DNA of 64,000 nucleotides from contig NC_055993.1 in assembly GCF_018446385.1 (NCBI RefSeq), forward strand, positions 41,599,645 through 41,663,644, in the 5' to 3' direction. Below, in pieces: positions 22,883-35,190 of this stretch (its first letter is position 1; each line of letters starts with the position of its first letter). This DNA is from Zingiber officinale. Lineage: Eukaryota > Streptophyta > Magnoliopsida > Zingiberales > Zingiberaceae. The notes beneath the pieces are model-generated. The model was not told the DNA's origin. It saw only the letters and a program-made list of their open reading frames with translations, and made no database searches. The position numbers and the translations under genes were made by a program.

Positions 22883-24720
22883 TGTTAGTTAGAGCCCTAG
22901 AGCTAATCATTTGATGATTGTATGAACTCATGTATATCATATTCTTGTATATTAATAAAGGCATTTGTTTGGTTATTATACTTATTTATATTAGTGTCAA
23001 ATAGACTAAGTATAATAACGTCCTTGAGTAGAAGGTTCATACCTATATCAATCGATTAGTTGAATCGATAGTGAGATGATATAGGGAACACTACTCTAAA
23101 TCATTCCTAGTCGAGTATTAGCATTTAGGGACAATGTTAATACAATAAGACTAGCATGTAGGTCAGCTCGATGACTTGATCTCACAAGTCATGGATATAG
23201 AGATATAAAAGCTGACACATGGGTATGCATTAGAGAATGTATACTGAATGACCCGCCATGAGAAAGTATCATGGATCGTTATATGAGTGTCATATACTTT
23301 CTCATGTGGCTATTAGTATGACTATTAGTCCTTAGACCTGAAGTCACCATGGATCCCTACATAAGGAGTTATGTACTTTAGTTTCGTCAAACGTCACCCG
23401 TAACTGGGTGGACTATAAAGGTGATTACTGGGTATGTAACGAATTATGCAGAGGGATGTGAGTGATGTAGATGGGATCTATCCCTCCCATATGACGGGAG
23501 CGACATCGCTATTCTTGATAGAGTGAGACCACTAAGCGCATAACCATGCCCAAATGAGTCAACATTAGATGTTGAGCTCATTTGGTCGAGTGAGTCTACT
23601 TGGAGTTCAAGATTTAGATTGATTAGAGGATGACACGGTCTATGCCTCATATTGATCAATCTAGATGTCTAGGATAGAAGGACACTTGTCATTATTTTGT
23701 GAGGAGTCACAATTAGTAGTCACAAGGTGATGTCGGATCTCGACATTTTTGTAACTTGGGTAGTAATGATGTGTTGCTAGATACCGCTCATTACTTATGC
23801 TCTTAAATGGGTTTAGGGCATTGCCAACGTTACAAGAACCTATAGGGTCACACACTTAGGACAATTAGATGGAGATTAGGTTCATATGATGAACCAAGAG
23901 GATTAGATTCATTTGATGAATCAAATTGGATTAAGAGTAATCCTAATTGGGCTAACTTGAGTTCGACTCAAGTTGATTCATGTATTTAATGAGTCTAATT
24001 TAGATTATGACTTATTAAATCAATTTAATTTAATGAATTAGATTCATTATATTAAGTTGGCTCGAATCAAATGGTTGGATTAGATCAACCATGGTAGAGA
24101 TTGGGTCAAGTTTGACTTGACTAGAGATGGAAGACCAAAGGTCAATTTTGACTTGACCTTTTGCCACCTCATTGGTGAGTTGGCATTAGGTGGACCAATG
24201 ATGATATTCCACATCATCATGGATGCCACCTCATGGAAGTTACAAAGCCATTTTCTTATTAACTTCACATTAATTGCAATTAATGGGGAGTTACTCTAGA
24301 TGAAAGTGGCCGGCCACTTTGTGAATGTGGGGGAATTCATTTTCATTCAAGTGTGGTGCATCTTCTTCCTTCTTCCTCTCAAGCTCTCCCTCTCCTCCTT
24401 GCTTGGCCGAATCTCACCAAGGTGCTAGCACACCTTTGTGTGAGGTTTTCTCCACCTACGTGTCCGTGTGGATACTTCTAGAGGACCGGCGCTTGACAGT
24501 CTAGAGATCCGGCAACTCCTTGGACGAGCGGGATAAGCGAAAGGCACACTTCGAAGGTATAACCCTTATCTAGTGTAGATCTAAAGGTTTTACAAACTCG
24601 TACAAGAAAAGGTTTTTCGAAAAGTTTTGTTTACGAATCTTTGCACGGATCTACGGCTTTGGGTGACTCGGGGTTTCCGCGACGCGAAAAAGCGATTTTC
24701 GCGGCCCGACGAACCCAACA
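22883..24720 (+). repeat. 3' LTR of copia element
   Basis: Begins TGTTAGTTAG after a GTGGGAGAT polypurine tract and ends GAACCCAACA before the CTTTG target duplication. It is the longer of the two LTRs (1838 bp). Confidence 0.92.
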
Positions 24721-25225
24721 CTTTGAATAAATTTGGCCAAAAGAAACCTGCTTTCATAATCTTTACGACTATTTTTAAACCCTAAATGCCCTCCATAAGA
24801 TGATGAATATATGGCAATGGAATAGAATGCTCTTGACTTCTTCCTCAGGTACACACCTTCGGTAGATTGCTTCCCTGCATTTCTTATAAAGCAATGGTTC
24901 ATCCCATACCTAGTGCTTAACATCTGAAAGAAACTTTTTCCTTTGCTGTCTAGTGAGGTTTGGGGATAGGACTCCACTTTCAAGATAATTAACAAAATAT
25001 GCATACCAAGAAACCTTTGTACAAGACAATTCCAAAAGGTGTTCATTTGAAAAAATGTCATTAATAGGTTAATCGAATTCTGCATCCTTTTGTACATTTT
25101 GCCATACTAAAGATAAATGTGATCTGCCACTACATTCTTTGCCATTTTTTATCTTTAATTTTCAAATTAAATTCTTGAAGAAGCAAATTAAATTTATATT
25201 TAGTGAATTATTTCTTTCTATCTTC
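24721..25225 (-). pseudogene. Athila-like RNase H end and integrase zinc-binding half
   Basis: Continues the integrase cut at 15555. On the minus strand from about 25225 it shows LLLQEFNLKIK and a GKE...ADH...L stretch (end of RNase H). Then comes a linker, and YGGHLGFKNSRKD from the HHCC domain, ending at the CTTTG duplication. Upstream Athila pol and gag are missing; at about 25225 the sequence switches to an Athila-like fragment in the opposite orientation. Confidence 0.72.
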
Positions 25226-26173
25226 AGTGAAACAAAATGAATATATCATTTGTTTGATAGTAAAAGTTTTTGCACATTTATTGTTTAGATTCATGTTGAT
25301 TGGTTATTAGTTCTAGTATGTTTAGTGATCTACTATTCTCTATCATCAATAGCAGAATGTGAGTATTATTTTTCATTGAAAGGATTTGATTCTAGTCTAA
25401 CTTGGGGATCTCTATACACTTTGCCTTATTTTGATAGTTGAAGGTTCTGAAAATAGTCATGATTCATTAGATTTGATGAGTACTTGAATTCCAATGATCA
25501 TTTCTTAACTATATTTTGGTTATTAGATTGATGCTCGAAACATTAAACCTCATTTAGAAAAATGAAAATCCCACTAATTGCATCGTTACAAATGTGCAAT
25601 TGGAAAAAAAATATGAAATAAGGGATTGAAAAAATTTGTTGTCATGAGTGAAAACTAGTTATTTGCCCCTTTGAGACCGATTTAGGCTACTAGGGAAACA
25701 AACACTAGATTTCCCTTATTATTAAGCACATTCTTTAGACTTTGGGCAGATCTAAGATAGATGAACCAAATAGTATTTGTTGTTGGGAATAAAAGGAAAA
25801 GATGGTTCAATGACGACTTGACTAAGACTAGGAATTGATAGTTGAGAAATTTAGGCCACGATTTGCACTGAGCACGGAGAACTCATTCTTAGGCTAATTA
25901 AATCTATTTTTGATCATGCTCATTATTGAAATTGTTTGATAGAGTTTAATTGACTCACCAAGGATTATGACACACTTACTTCTACACATGCTTCTAGACT
26001 ACAGAATTTTAATTGATAACAATCAAGGGCTTTATTGTAGATCATTATTGATTATGCTCATTAGTTTCACTAGCTTGATAGAATTGAATTAAATTACTAA
26101 GGATACATATTTTTAGCTCATGAATCTAGATTATAGAGTTTTCTTAAGGATAAGGAAAGGGTTAAGTCTGGGG
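25226..26173 (+). mobile_element. 3' internal end of a second Athila-like element
   Basis: Non-coding. The block ATTTGCCCCTTTGAGACCGA at about 25662-25681 matches, in inverse, the 3' untranslated region of the element at 11447-12930. The stretch ends with a purine-rich tract (GGTTAAGTCTGGGG, about 26160-26173) directly before an LTR start. Confidence 0.6.
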
Positions 26174-28143
26174 TGTGATGTGCATAGATTATATATGTTA
26201 TTTTATATTGTTTAACACACACCTTTCTGTATTCATTGCCTGTGATATAGCTCATGTATTGTTTAACACAACCTTTATCATGATAATTTTATCATAATTA
26301 ATATTTTTCATCCAGAGATCTACTCGGTATTTATTTTAACTTTCAGGAGTAGTTTGGAGTGGAAAAGGATGCTAAAGATGCAAAAGAAGATCAATTGAGA
26401 AGACCATGACCCAACCTTGTCTACTCTGAGGAGAGAAAAACAAGAATTAGAGTGCCCAATTCATTTTAAATACAAATTGGGCTTAGCTATGCCTTAAAGC
26501 ATGACCAAAGAAGGAATGAAGAAAGAGGTCGTGCCAAATGGCATGGCTAAGGAGAGGACCAGTGTAGAAATGGTCCTGGTCGTGCCAAACGACACAACCA
26601 AGAGTTGCCCGTGCCTTTCTCCAGAGAAGATTCAGCCTTGGTCATGCCTTGAGGCACGACCATGCATCTGAAGAGCAGGTTTAAAGGTCTGGTCATACCA
26701 TATGGCACGACCCAGAAGGCAAAACATAGCATGCTCATGTTCTGGTCATTCCATATGGCATGACCAAGTTTTGTGGACAGAGCCAAGTTGACTCTCGCCA
26801 TGTCTTTAGACACGGCCATGAAGCCAGACATAGAAATGGCCTTGCTAAATGGCACATCCAAGCTAGTACTAGAGACAAGCTGGCTTTGGTCGTGCCAAGT
26901 GGCACGGCTAGATGGACAGGTAGCGTTTTGGCCATGTCTCTAGACATGGTCACCCCGTGCCCTTATCTCTATAAAAGGGGCACTTCATCTCCTTGCTAAG
27001 AGAGGAAAATTCAAGGTGAGAAAGGACCATTTAGGTCAAATCCTTGCACTCGGAAGCGTCATCTTGGTGATCTGAGGCCGTCCTATTGCTTCATCCTCAT
27101 CGGCACTCCAAAATCTTCATCTAAGGGCTTCACTTGACATCAAGGATAAGTTTTTTTTTCCCTTTCCTTTAGGGTTCTTGAAATTCTTATGAATTTGAGC
27201 TCTTGGATTGTAGATTTTCTAATTATGGAGTAGATTTCTATTATTCTAGGACGTAGGAAGTAATTGTAATGTGTGGATATTGTAAATTCTTTTGAATTAC
27301 CAATTTACTTGTTTGATAGCTTGTATGACACTTGTTCTATTTGATGAAATGCTAGCAAGTAGGCTTCTCTTATGAACATGAATTTATCTATCTAGATTGC
27401 ATGTTTTGTATGCATATATCTAATTTCTACATTAGATATATTATTGTGTGTCTATATCTAGGCATGAATCTGAATTTTCATTGATCAGATGCATAAATTG
27501 TCTTCTCTTTTGAGTGTACATTCTGATATAGCTCAGCATGACCTTAGGATACTTGTTTAACGTTGAGTATCTAAGGTAACTATCCTTATATATGGAATGT
27601 AATATCCTAAGGGAGAATAATTCTATGTATGGACAAGTTTATCACTTGACCTAATAGGCTTTCCCTAATCATACGTTATGCAAATGACCTACATAATCTA
27701 GAGACGTACACCCGGGGGAGGCCTTGTGACAGGAGGTACTCTATTAAAAATCCGGACTCTCTAAGTTACTTCTTCACTTGATAGCATACTTGATTACTAG
27801 TAGGAAAAATACTCCGATACACTATCACGGGGTGGTATTCAATAGTAATTTAGACTATTCTACAAACATACAAGTGGAGAACTAGGAAAGGGTGAATTGA
27901 TAACACAACATTCACCATTATAATGAAACCCTCGACCTAGAATATTTTATCAACTAAGGACCTCCACAGTTACCTTTCTTTTATTTTTCACATCTTAGTT
28001 TTAAAATCCAAAACAACAGTTATAGATTACTGTCTAGCTAAATTCAAAGTGTAAAACCAATTAGCATTTAATCCTCAGTCCTCATGAGATCGGCTTTTAT
28101 AAATTTTATTACTTGACGACAACCGTGCACTTGCGGTCACACA
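26174..28143 (+). mobile_element. LTR of second Athila-like family
   Basis: It starts TGTGATGTGC after a polypurine tract and ends CTTGCGGTCACACA at about 28143. A TATA box (CTATAAAAGG) lies at about 26970-26979, and a palindrome array precedes it (26524-26955). The start resembles the first Athila-like LTR, but the palindromes and most of U3 differ, so it is a separate family. The small frames at 26547-26999 are array products. Confidence 0.68.
26524..26955. repeat. Phased palindrome array of the second Athila-like LTR
   Basis: Units of the form CGTGCCAAATGGCACG occur near 26529, 26581, 26642, 26693, 26746, 26802, 26842, 26890 and 26935, so the spacing is mostly 48-55 bp. The sequence differs from the GTGTGA...TCACAC palindromes at 10868 and 31190. 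The position is the same, just upstream of the TATA box. Confidence 0.8.
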
Positions 28144-30004
28144 CCACTACCCCGAGCAGCTGAGTCAACAGCAATGGTTAACGACTCTCTCAACCACAAG
28201 GGAGACATAGTTGTTGGCATGCATGAAATAATATGATGAGCAAGATGTGAATAATCATCACCACGAATATAGCAAACAACTATATCACAGTATAACCAAC
28301 ATGTACAACAGAGTATCTGTATATAAAGCAATCAATATAAATAAACAAGATATTCAATATCTACTAAATATTATAGATGACAATGAGAGAATGTATAGAT
28401 ATAAAATCGATCATCTCAAAGATCAAGCAGCCAAGTATCAAGCTCATGAAATATTATGAATAGAGTCAAGGTGAATACAGCTACCTATTCAAGTAGTAAG
28501 TCATGCATTAAGGTCAAAGTACTACAAAAATAAATCAAGAAGTACTCACTTCTATGTGTGTAATCCATGCTAGACAACTCCCACGTGACGCTGATCATCT
28601 AAATCAGTGTTCTGCATCAGCATATACAATTTAGCTATCTTCATATGAATCAAATAACTAAATCCAATCCCTTAAACTAATTAGAGTAGCCCTAATCATA
28701 TCATGATATTCACTTACACCTTGAATAGATGTTTAGATCTCTCTAATCCCATTCTTTTCATTAGATTAGGTTTAATTCCCCAACTAACCCTAATCCTTTC
28801 ACAACTAAATAAGACTAGTTGATCCCTAACCATTCCACACCCAATTTGGATTTACATTCATGCATAAATCAACACAATACTCACCCAAATCCAATCACAC
28901 AGCCATTTACCAGTGGCTAGAGAAGCTTGTTGTCGGTTATTGGTGGGCGGAGCTAGGTGGAGCTGCTGCCCACCAAATCAGATACACCAAATCAACCTTG
29001 ACAATAGTTCAATCACTCAAATCATCTTCAAGGGTTGATTATTTACCTCGATTATCACAGCAAGGGAACACTATGATTGGTATCAAGGGTTTGAGAGTGT
29101 GTGAGGGTGTGCAGCGGGTGGATCTGGTCGTCTACAATGTCCGCTATGGATAAGGGTTGTTGCCGGTGACCGCGCTCTAACTCCAGCAAAGGAGCCCCTA
29201 CGGTGGTGAAAAGAAACTAAAGATCTACCGGTGATGACTCCTTGGGTGTCTATAGCCCCTACCTTGCTTGGATCTGCAAGAGAGGGTCGACACAAGGGAT
29301 CCGAAGATAAGAGGAGGATCATCAACTCATACCTACTACGAGGAGTGACCCAACACTATGGCTCGTGACAATCGGGAGAGGAGGATCGATTGAAGGCCAC
29401 GTCGAGCGTTGCTGGTTTGTACCCTCATGAAGATTCGGTGATCTGCATTGGAAATAAAGGGGGAAAAGAGGATAGGTGTTGAATGAGGAAAAGGACATGA
29501 TGCTTGTCGATTATCGACCTCGACAATGTGTCAAGGAAGAGGACAACGCTCTCACTTGAGGTCGGAGAAGGGTCGACGACGATGAGTATAGCTTCACCGA
29601 TCTTGCCTCTCATTAAGAGTAGCGGTGAACAAATCTGAGGAAGAAAGGGCTCGAGTGGTTGGTGGCAAGCGTCGGGTGGCAGGTGGCCAACATCGACGTA
29701 GAGAGGAGAACGGAGAAGGAGGAGACTGGGGAAATGAGGAGAAGTATTAGTGATAATGAGGGAAGAAACCTAGGTTTTACCTTTTATACCTTAGGTTTAA
29801 TTAATTAAACCTTAAGTTTACTCCTCAATCAACTCTCACTTAAATAGTTATTTCAAACAACCTTTCTCTAAGTCAAATAGATCTATCCCCTTAAAACATA
29901 TCATACGGACTTTGTTTAAATCTTAAAATTTTTTTAAAATTTTTTAAAAAATTCTATTAAGTTATTTCTCCAATAACACTTATTATTTAATTGTCATATT
30001 TTAA
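28144..30004 (-). mobile_element. Minus-strand gypsy (chromovirus-like) 3' LTR region
   Basis: On the minus strand a candidate polypurine tract (AACAGGGGAGAATT, about 30003-30016) separates integrase from this region. A TATA box (TATAAAAGG, minus, about 29783-29791) is followed by a GC-richer leader (29760-28900). The 28144 border is where the plus-strand LTR ends. No second LTR copy is present, so the exact ends are unsure. The small frames at 28860-29613 are not supported as genes. Confidence 0.5.
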
Positions 30005-30930
30005 TTCTCCCCTGTTAATAAAAAATTGGTCCATAAATTTACTACTCAAACTCAGGGATCCACATCTAAGGATAACAACTAAACTGCACATTCATATACT
30101 ATTTCATTCTAGTATCATGAATGAATCTTCAATCTTGAGAGATTATGGGTTCTCTTATAAAACTACATGATGATCCGCATCCATGTAGATAGTGATAACT
30201 CTATGGGTTATAAGCTCACCATACTTCCGCTACCCCACATTGTTGCCTAGCCAACTATAGGTAAATCAACTACCTTCGAAATTCATAACGTACACTATCA
30301 ACAACTCCTCTAATATATGTATAGTGTGCTCTGACTATCCATCTGTCTAGGGGTAGAAAGTTGTACTAAAATAGAGTTCTATACTCATGGCTTGCTCTAA
30401 ACTTTACTGGAACCATGATGTAAATTATGGATCTCTATCTGATATGATATTCAGATGTAAACTATGAAGTCTGATAGCCTCTCTATAGTATAACTTTGCT
30501 AAGAAATCTAAAGATCTATCCTATGGATCGGTAGAAAATGAGCAAATTTAGTCAACCAATCAACGATTACCCAAATTACATCATATCCTTTTTGTGTCTT
30601 GGGTAATCTTACAACGAAATCCATCATAATATACCCATTTCAATTTTAGTATCTGAATCTAATAAAACAATCCTATTAGTTTCTGATGTTTAGCTTTTAC
30701 TGGCTGACATACTAGACATCATGCTGTAAAATCCTTAATGCCCTACTGTCATTTTACTAATAGGAATGCTTCAAGTCTCTATACATCGGGTACCACCTAG
30801 ATGTATCACAAATCTAGATCGATGTGCTTCCTGGAGTAACTCCTCCTAGACAAGATGTGACTCAGGAACACACATAATCTTTTATAGAAATAATGAATCC
30901 CATATAGATGATGTCTCCACATTTTCAGTA
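30005..30930 (-). pseudogene. Chromovirus-like (Tekay/Del type) gypsy integrase, degenerate
   Basis: Recognisable blocks in order on the minus strand, across frames, are: VPESHLV and EEAHRSRFVIHLGGT (zinc-binding start), CLVCQPVKAKHQK (CxxC of the HHCC site), NWNGYIMMDFVVRLPKTQKG (core, first Asp), VIWVIVDWLTKFAHFLPI, then a damaged second-Asp region and TDG.SEHTIHILE near 30340. These match the Tekay/Del integrase pattern. Many stops and frameshifts are present. Upstream polymerase is missing because the fragment ends at the Athila-like LTR near 30966. Confidence 0.75.
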
Positions 30931-30965
30931 TGAAAATGGTAGCTACTAACTCTAAATCATGAACT

Positions 30966-32552
30966 CATGGTGTACGTAGATCATATACACTTTTATGTAT
31001 GCTTTGACGCATATTCACGTACTTTATTTGCTCTTGATTTGTGCATTTCTACACCTCTTATCATACTTTCATCATAATTACTGTTCTTTATTGGGGATAT
31101 GCCCTTTGTGTATTTTTCTACTTACAGGAGCCACTTATGGGGTGAAAATGGCACTCATAGATGCTTCGGAGAAAAAGTGAAGCAAAAGGGCATGGTCGTG
31201 TGAAGTTCACATGGTTGTGCCACTTATCAGAGGTAGAGAAGGCTTTGACCATGAGAATCCACACGGCCATATCAAGAAGCAGAGGATGAGATGGCCACAA
31301 CCGTGTGAAGCCACACGGTCGTGTGGCCTTCGTGAGGAGGAGTAGACCGTGGTCGTGTGAATCCACATGGCTGTGTAGGTCATCCAGAGACTAAGCAGAA
31401 CATGGTCGTGTGACTCCACATGGTTGTGCCACCTAACTAGAGGCCAAGCATCATGGTTGTGTGGATGCCACATGGTCGTGGCACGGGCCGTGCCAGTCTC
31501 GTGCCTAGCACGATTTAAGGGGCTCTCTTCCCCTTTCCAAGGGAGGAAGGTTCTCCCTTTGGGAGATCCATCTTGGTGATGATCTACATTCTCTATGCTC
31601 TCTATTCGACGATCTGAGGCCATTTCCGTCATCACATCAACTCTGAAAGTAAAAGATTAGATCCAAAGATCACTTGACGCAACCAGATAAGCATTCTTCG
31701 CCCTTCCTCTTCTAGTTGGGTTTGGATGCTTTCAATTCTTATGCTTTGAGTTCTTTCCTTTATGCCATGGAGTAGATCTATTTTTCTAGGATTAAGGAAG
31801 TAATTATGATGTGCATTGATGTAAGAACTCATGGATATGCCAATTTCCTATCTATATGACATTATCACGCCTTGTATCTATTTGATCTTATGTGAATTTA
31901 TTGTGCTTGAACTTAATTCTCATGTTTGATTGAATGTTTATGTGGAATTATTGATCTTGTAGAGGAATGCCCTAGATTGTATGATCGAGGGACCCTAGTG
32001 ATAGGGGTAACCCGTTTTCGAACATTTAGGGCATCACCTTGAAAAGAGAAGCAATCCCCTACAAGGAAGTAGAGAATTGTACATAATTGTTATCTTTATC
32101 TCTATGGGTATTGAACATAAGTATGTTCTTGTGATTTATGACCTAGGGGTCTTAGTGACAGGGGTGAGTCGTTACTGGACTTTATAGGAATCATTTCTAT
32201 TTAATAACATGAGATATTGATATAAATAGCATTCCAGCTTGACCACTGCAAGGAAGAGCCGGTAATGAATCTAGATTCCTACAAGTACATGGGAATTAAG
32301 GATGGGTAATTAGTGAACCATGATACATTGATAAACATCATAATGAAATCAAACCCCTTGAATATCTTCCAAATCAAGTCTCTCCTCTTCTCGATCTTAT
32401 TTCTCTTACTTAGCACGTGACCCTCAACTGTCAATTGTTTAGCTAATTTTCCATGAGAAATCACTAGTGCTTATAACTAGTCCCTGTGGGTTCGATAATC
32501 TTTTATATTATTGACGATGTAGCTATGCACTTACGACAACGTAATAAGTTTT
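30966..32552 (+). mobile_element. Plus-strand Athila-like 5' LTR
   Basis: Inverse homolog of 9803-11446. It ends just before a tRNA-type primer-binding site (TGCGTCGTTACTGGGGAC, about 32553-32570), close to the TGGCGCCGTTGCCGGGGA sequence of Athila elements. Its U3 holds the palindrome array 31190-31485. The first bases (TGTGA) appear to be lost. This copy supplies the 5' LTR and the copy at 9803 is a 3' LTR, so they belong to two separate insertions. Confidence 0.78.
31190..31485. repeat. Phased palindrome array in plus-strand Athila-like LTR (6 units)
   Basis: GTGTGAAnnnCACA palindromes lie near 31201, 31251, 31304, 31356, 31407 and 31459, spaced 50-53 bp. Same family and position as 10868-11215 but in the opposite orientation. 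Confidence 0.8.
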
Positions 32553-32701
32553 TGCGTCGTTACTGGGGACTATGCTTATAACATTAGTAGATAATTATTT
32601 GAGTTAGTCTAAACTTGTAAATATTTCTGCAACTCTATTTTTGTAGATACATCTTGCATTTGATTACTTTTATTTATGTAGTTTTATTTTTGCAAATTAA
32701 A
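32553..32701 (+). other. Primer-binding site and leader of Athila-like element
   Basis: The primer-binding site reads TGCGTCGTTACTGGGGAC. The leader is cut at 32701 by a gag-only LTR element; gag of the same strand and lineage resumes after 35190. Confidence 0.6.
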
Positions 32702-35190
32702 TGTTGGTACCCCCAAGGTTGTTTTGATATGATTAAACAAGTTAAGTTAGGTCATGTTATGTTTAACCTTGTGTCTAAGTATACAGGAGCTTAGGAGTAC
32801 AAGAAGTCGAGTAAAAGACGAAGCTAGCAAGAAGGATGACACGGGAGAGAGCCGACAGGCTCGATGCATCCGAGGGACGAGGTGCTGCAGAAGAGTACGC
32901 GAGCAGACGAGAAGGAGGCGCACAACGTTTCTGAGGTATGAGAAGCTGGAGTGGAAGTTTACTCGAAGGTCGGAAGTTGGGTTCGGGTGAGGCCTATTTC
33001 GGATGGTCGTAATCACTCAAGCAAGCGGAGCTAGAGCAAAGGACCCGGACCAAGGCTAGCAGAACTGAAGCAGAGGATACGGGCCGAAAAAGTCAACCAA
33101 GTTGACTTTGTGGGTCTGGGCGCTCGAAACTCAAATATTATCATATTCGACATGGACTTTGACCGACGCTCGATGATAGAATTCTATCCCACTCCAGGCG
33201 CCTTGACTAAGGCTATAAATGCAGCCTTGGTCCAAAAGCTAAAGAACAACAAGCATTCTTGTACCAACACTTGTACACATCTTAGTTTTCATTTAGCTTC
33301 TCATTTTTTGTGCTTACACTGCTGTAAAGAGGCTTTTCGCCTGAAGGAGAATTTAGTCCTACTCTATTTCTTGGATTAACAACCTCCCCGGTTGTAACCA
33401 AGTAAATCCTCTGAGCCTCTGCTTTTAGTTTATTTATTATCTTATGCAAGCATTCTTTAATTAAGTTATTTGTCCAAGAAAGGTTCCTTTGTTTTGATTT
33501 TGTGCAGGGCTATTCAACCCCCCTTCTAGCTAGCCAACAGTCCCAACAAGTGGTATCAGAGCCAGGATGCTTCAGGAGGACTAACCGCCGATCGAAGCAC
33601 CGAATCAATGGCTAGACCAAGCATATACCCACCAAAGTTCGAGGGGGAGTTCTCTAGCTAGAAAAAGCGAATGCAGGTATTCTTTAAAATCAACTTTGAA
33701 TTACTTTTAATAATGAAGTTCAATTTTTTAGCACCCGAGGGTAAGAAAGAATACCAGTGGACGAAGAAGAAGCAGGACGACTACGTGGCAAACGACAAAG
33801 AAGAGTTCCATCTGCTAAGCATCCTTCCGCCACAAGAAGTCAACCAGATCGACACCTACGACTCAACAAAGGAGCTTTGGGAGAAGTTCCTTGAGCTACA
33901 TGAAGGGATGTCCGAAGCCAAGCTCGCGGACGGGACTTACTTCGCAACCAGCTCACCAACCTACAATTTGAAGAAGATGAAACGATTGCACAACTTCACT
34001 CGAGGATTAAGGAGCTCATCACCGAACTTTCGAATCTTGGAGAAAAGGTAAGTAACCGAGATTCGCTAAGGTACACTCTTAATGCATTCTCTAGAAATAG
34101 AAAATGGGCATGACTAGTAGATGCCTTCTATATATCTAAGAACTTAGAATCTATTACCTTAGAAGAATTGTTTTCAACTTTTGAAGTGTGTGAATCGAGA
34201 TGTGCAGGTATGAAGGAGCCGAAGCACAACATCGCCTTCAAGGCAACGAGAGACGAACATGAGTTAGAATCCTCTCTCGACGATGATGAAATGGTAATGA
34301 TGGTAAGACATTTTAAAAAGTTATTTAAATCAAGAAAAACTAACCATCTGCAGGGTAGAAAGAAAAGGACAATCAAATGCTACCACTGCAATGAAGAAAG
34401 GCATGTTAAGGACAACTTCCCTAAGTTAAGGAACAAGGATAAGGATAAAGGAAAGAAGCCTGTCCAAACGAACAAGTACAAAACTTTAAAGGCGACGTGG
34501 GATGAAACATTGTCCGAATCAGAAGTTGAGGCTTTCTCTGGGCTTGCGTTAATGGCAAGTCATCAAGACGAACATGAAGAAAGCTCTTTCGAAATGAGCA
34601 TCGAGAGTATCGATGAAGGGGGAGCGACATAAGAAGAAAGCAGCAGTTCAGGGGGAGCCACGGATAATGAGATCGACAAGGTAAGTCAGGTACGATCTCT
34701 TCCTCCCGATAAAATATTTAAATTCATTAGATTATTATCAAAAGATTGTTACAAATTAGAAAAAGAGATTAAAGAGTTAAAAGTAATTCTAGTAAAATCT
34801 TGTCCATTAGAAGATTTTGATAAATTAAAACTAGAAAATGATAATTTACAAAAAGAAATAAAAAACTTGAAAAATCATACATGCACATATAGTACAAGTA
34901 TTTGAAGATATAATTTGAACTGGTATTTTAAATATCACAAATGATAAATTAGAAAAATTTTAAAGAAATATTATCCTAAAAAATTCTTAATTAATCCAGT
35001 TGGCTGGAATCTATATTGGGTTCCAAAGTCTTGTTTAACTTGAACTTTAATTAGACTTAGTGCTTTCAGCTAGAAAATTAGATGTTTAATTTCCTTATGA
35101 GACTTTGTCTAGAAAGTGGTTGTTGTTCCAATAACTAAGAAGGCATTGTGCCTCGCCATAGTCTGGAAGCCAAATATTGAAATAAAATGT
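32702..35190 (+). mobile_element. Gag-only LTR element (TR-GAG type), 3' truncated
   Basis: The 5' LTR is 32702-33548 (TGTTGGTACC...GTCCCAACA), with a TATA box at 33214-33220 and GGGCGCTCG/CCAGGCGCC palindrome halves upstream (about 33117, 33195). The primer-binding site AGTGGTATCAGAGCC follows at 33549. Gag is at 33608-34880, then a conserved 3' non-coding block (34990-35190). Its inverse is at 48365-48556 in the minus-strand copy, where it leads without any pol gene to the polypurine tract. Here the copy stops at 35190, and the 3' tail and 3' LTR are gone. Confidence 0.78.
33608..34880 (+). pseudogene. Gag of gag-only LTR element, plus copy
   Basis: It starts MARPSIYPPKFEGEF at 33608 and a TAG follows near 33659. 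The second part, from 33671, contains KKKQDDYVANDKEEFHLLS and STKELWEKFLELHEG, the Retrotran_gag_2/UBN2-type pattern. After a frameshift the frame 34168-34632 contains a CCHC-like knuckle, CYHCNEERHVKDNF, whose last Cys is Phe. An acidic, Ser-rich stretch (EEHEESSFEMSIESI) and a coiled-coil tail (KLENDNLQKEIKNLK-like, about 34750-34880) follow. The same domain order is found at 51211-50432. It is not translatable as one protein because of stops and frameshifts. Confidence 0.8.

Larger units (their letters stand above)
15556..24720 (+). mobile_element. Complete copia retrotransposon, 9165 bp, inserted in Athila-like integrase
   Basis: Both LTRs start TGTTAGTTAG. The 5' LTR is at 15556-17365 and the 3' LTR at 22883-24720. 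The 5-bp target duplication CTTTG is at 15551-15555 and 24721-24725. A primer-binding site follows the 5' LTR and a polypurine tract (GTGGGAGAT) precedes the 3' LTR. The gene order is gag, protease, integrase, reverse transcriptase, RNase H, which is copia. The LTRs differ by roughly 20 substitutions by eye plus a few indels, so the insertion is recent relative to its surroundings. The coding region nevertheless has several stops and frameshifts, so the element is not autonomous now. Confidence 0.93.
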
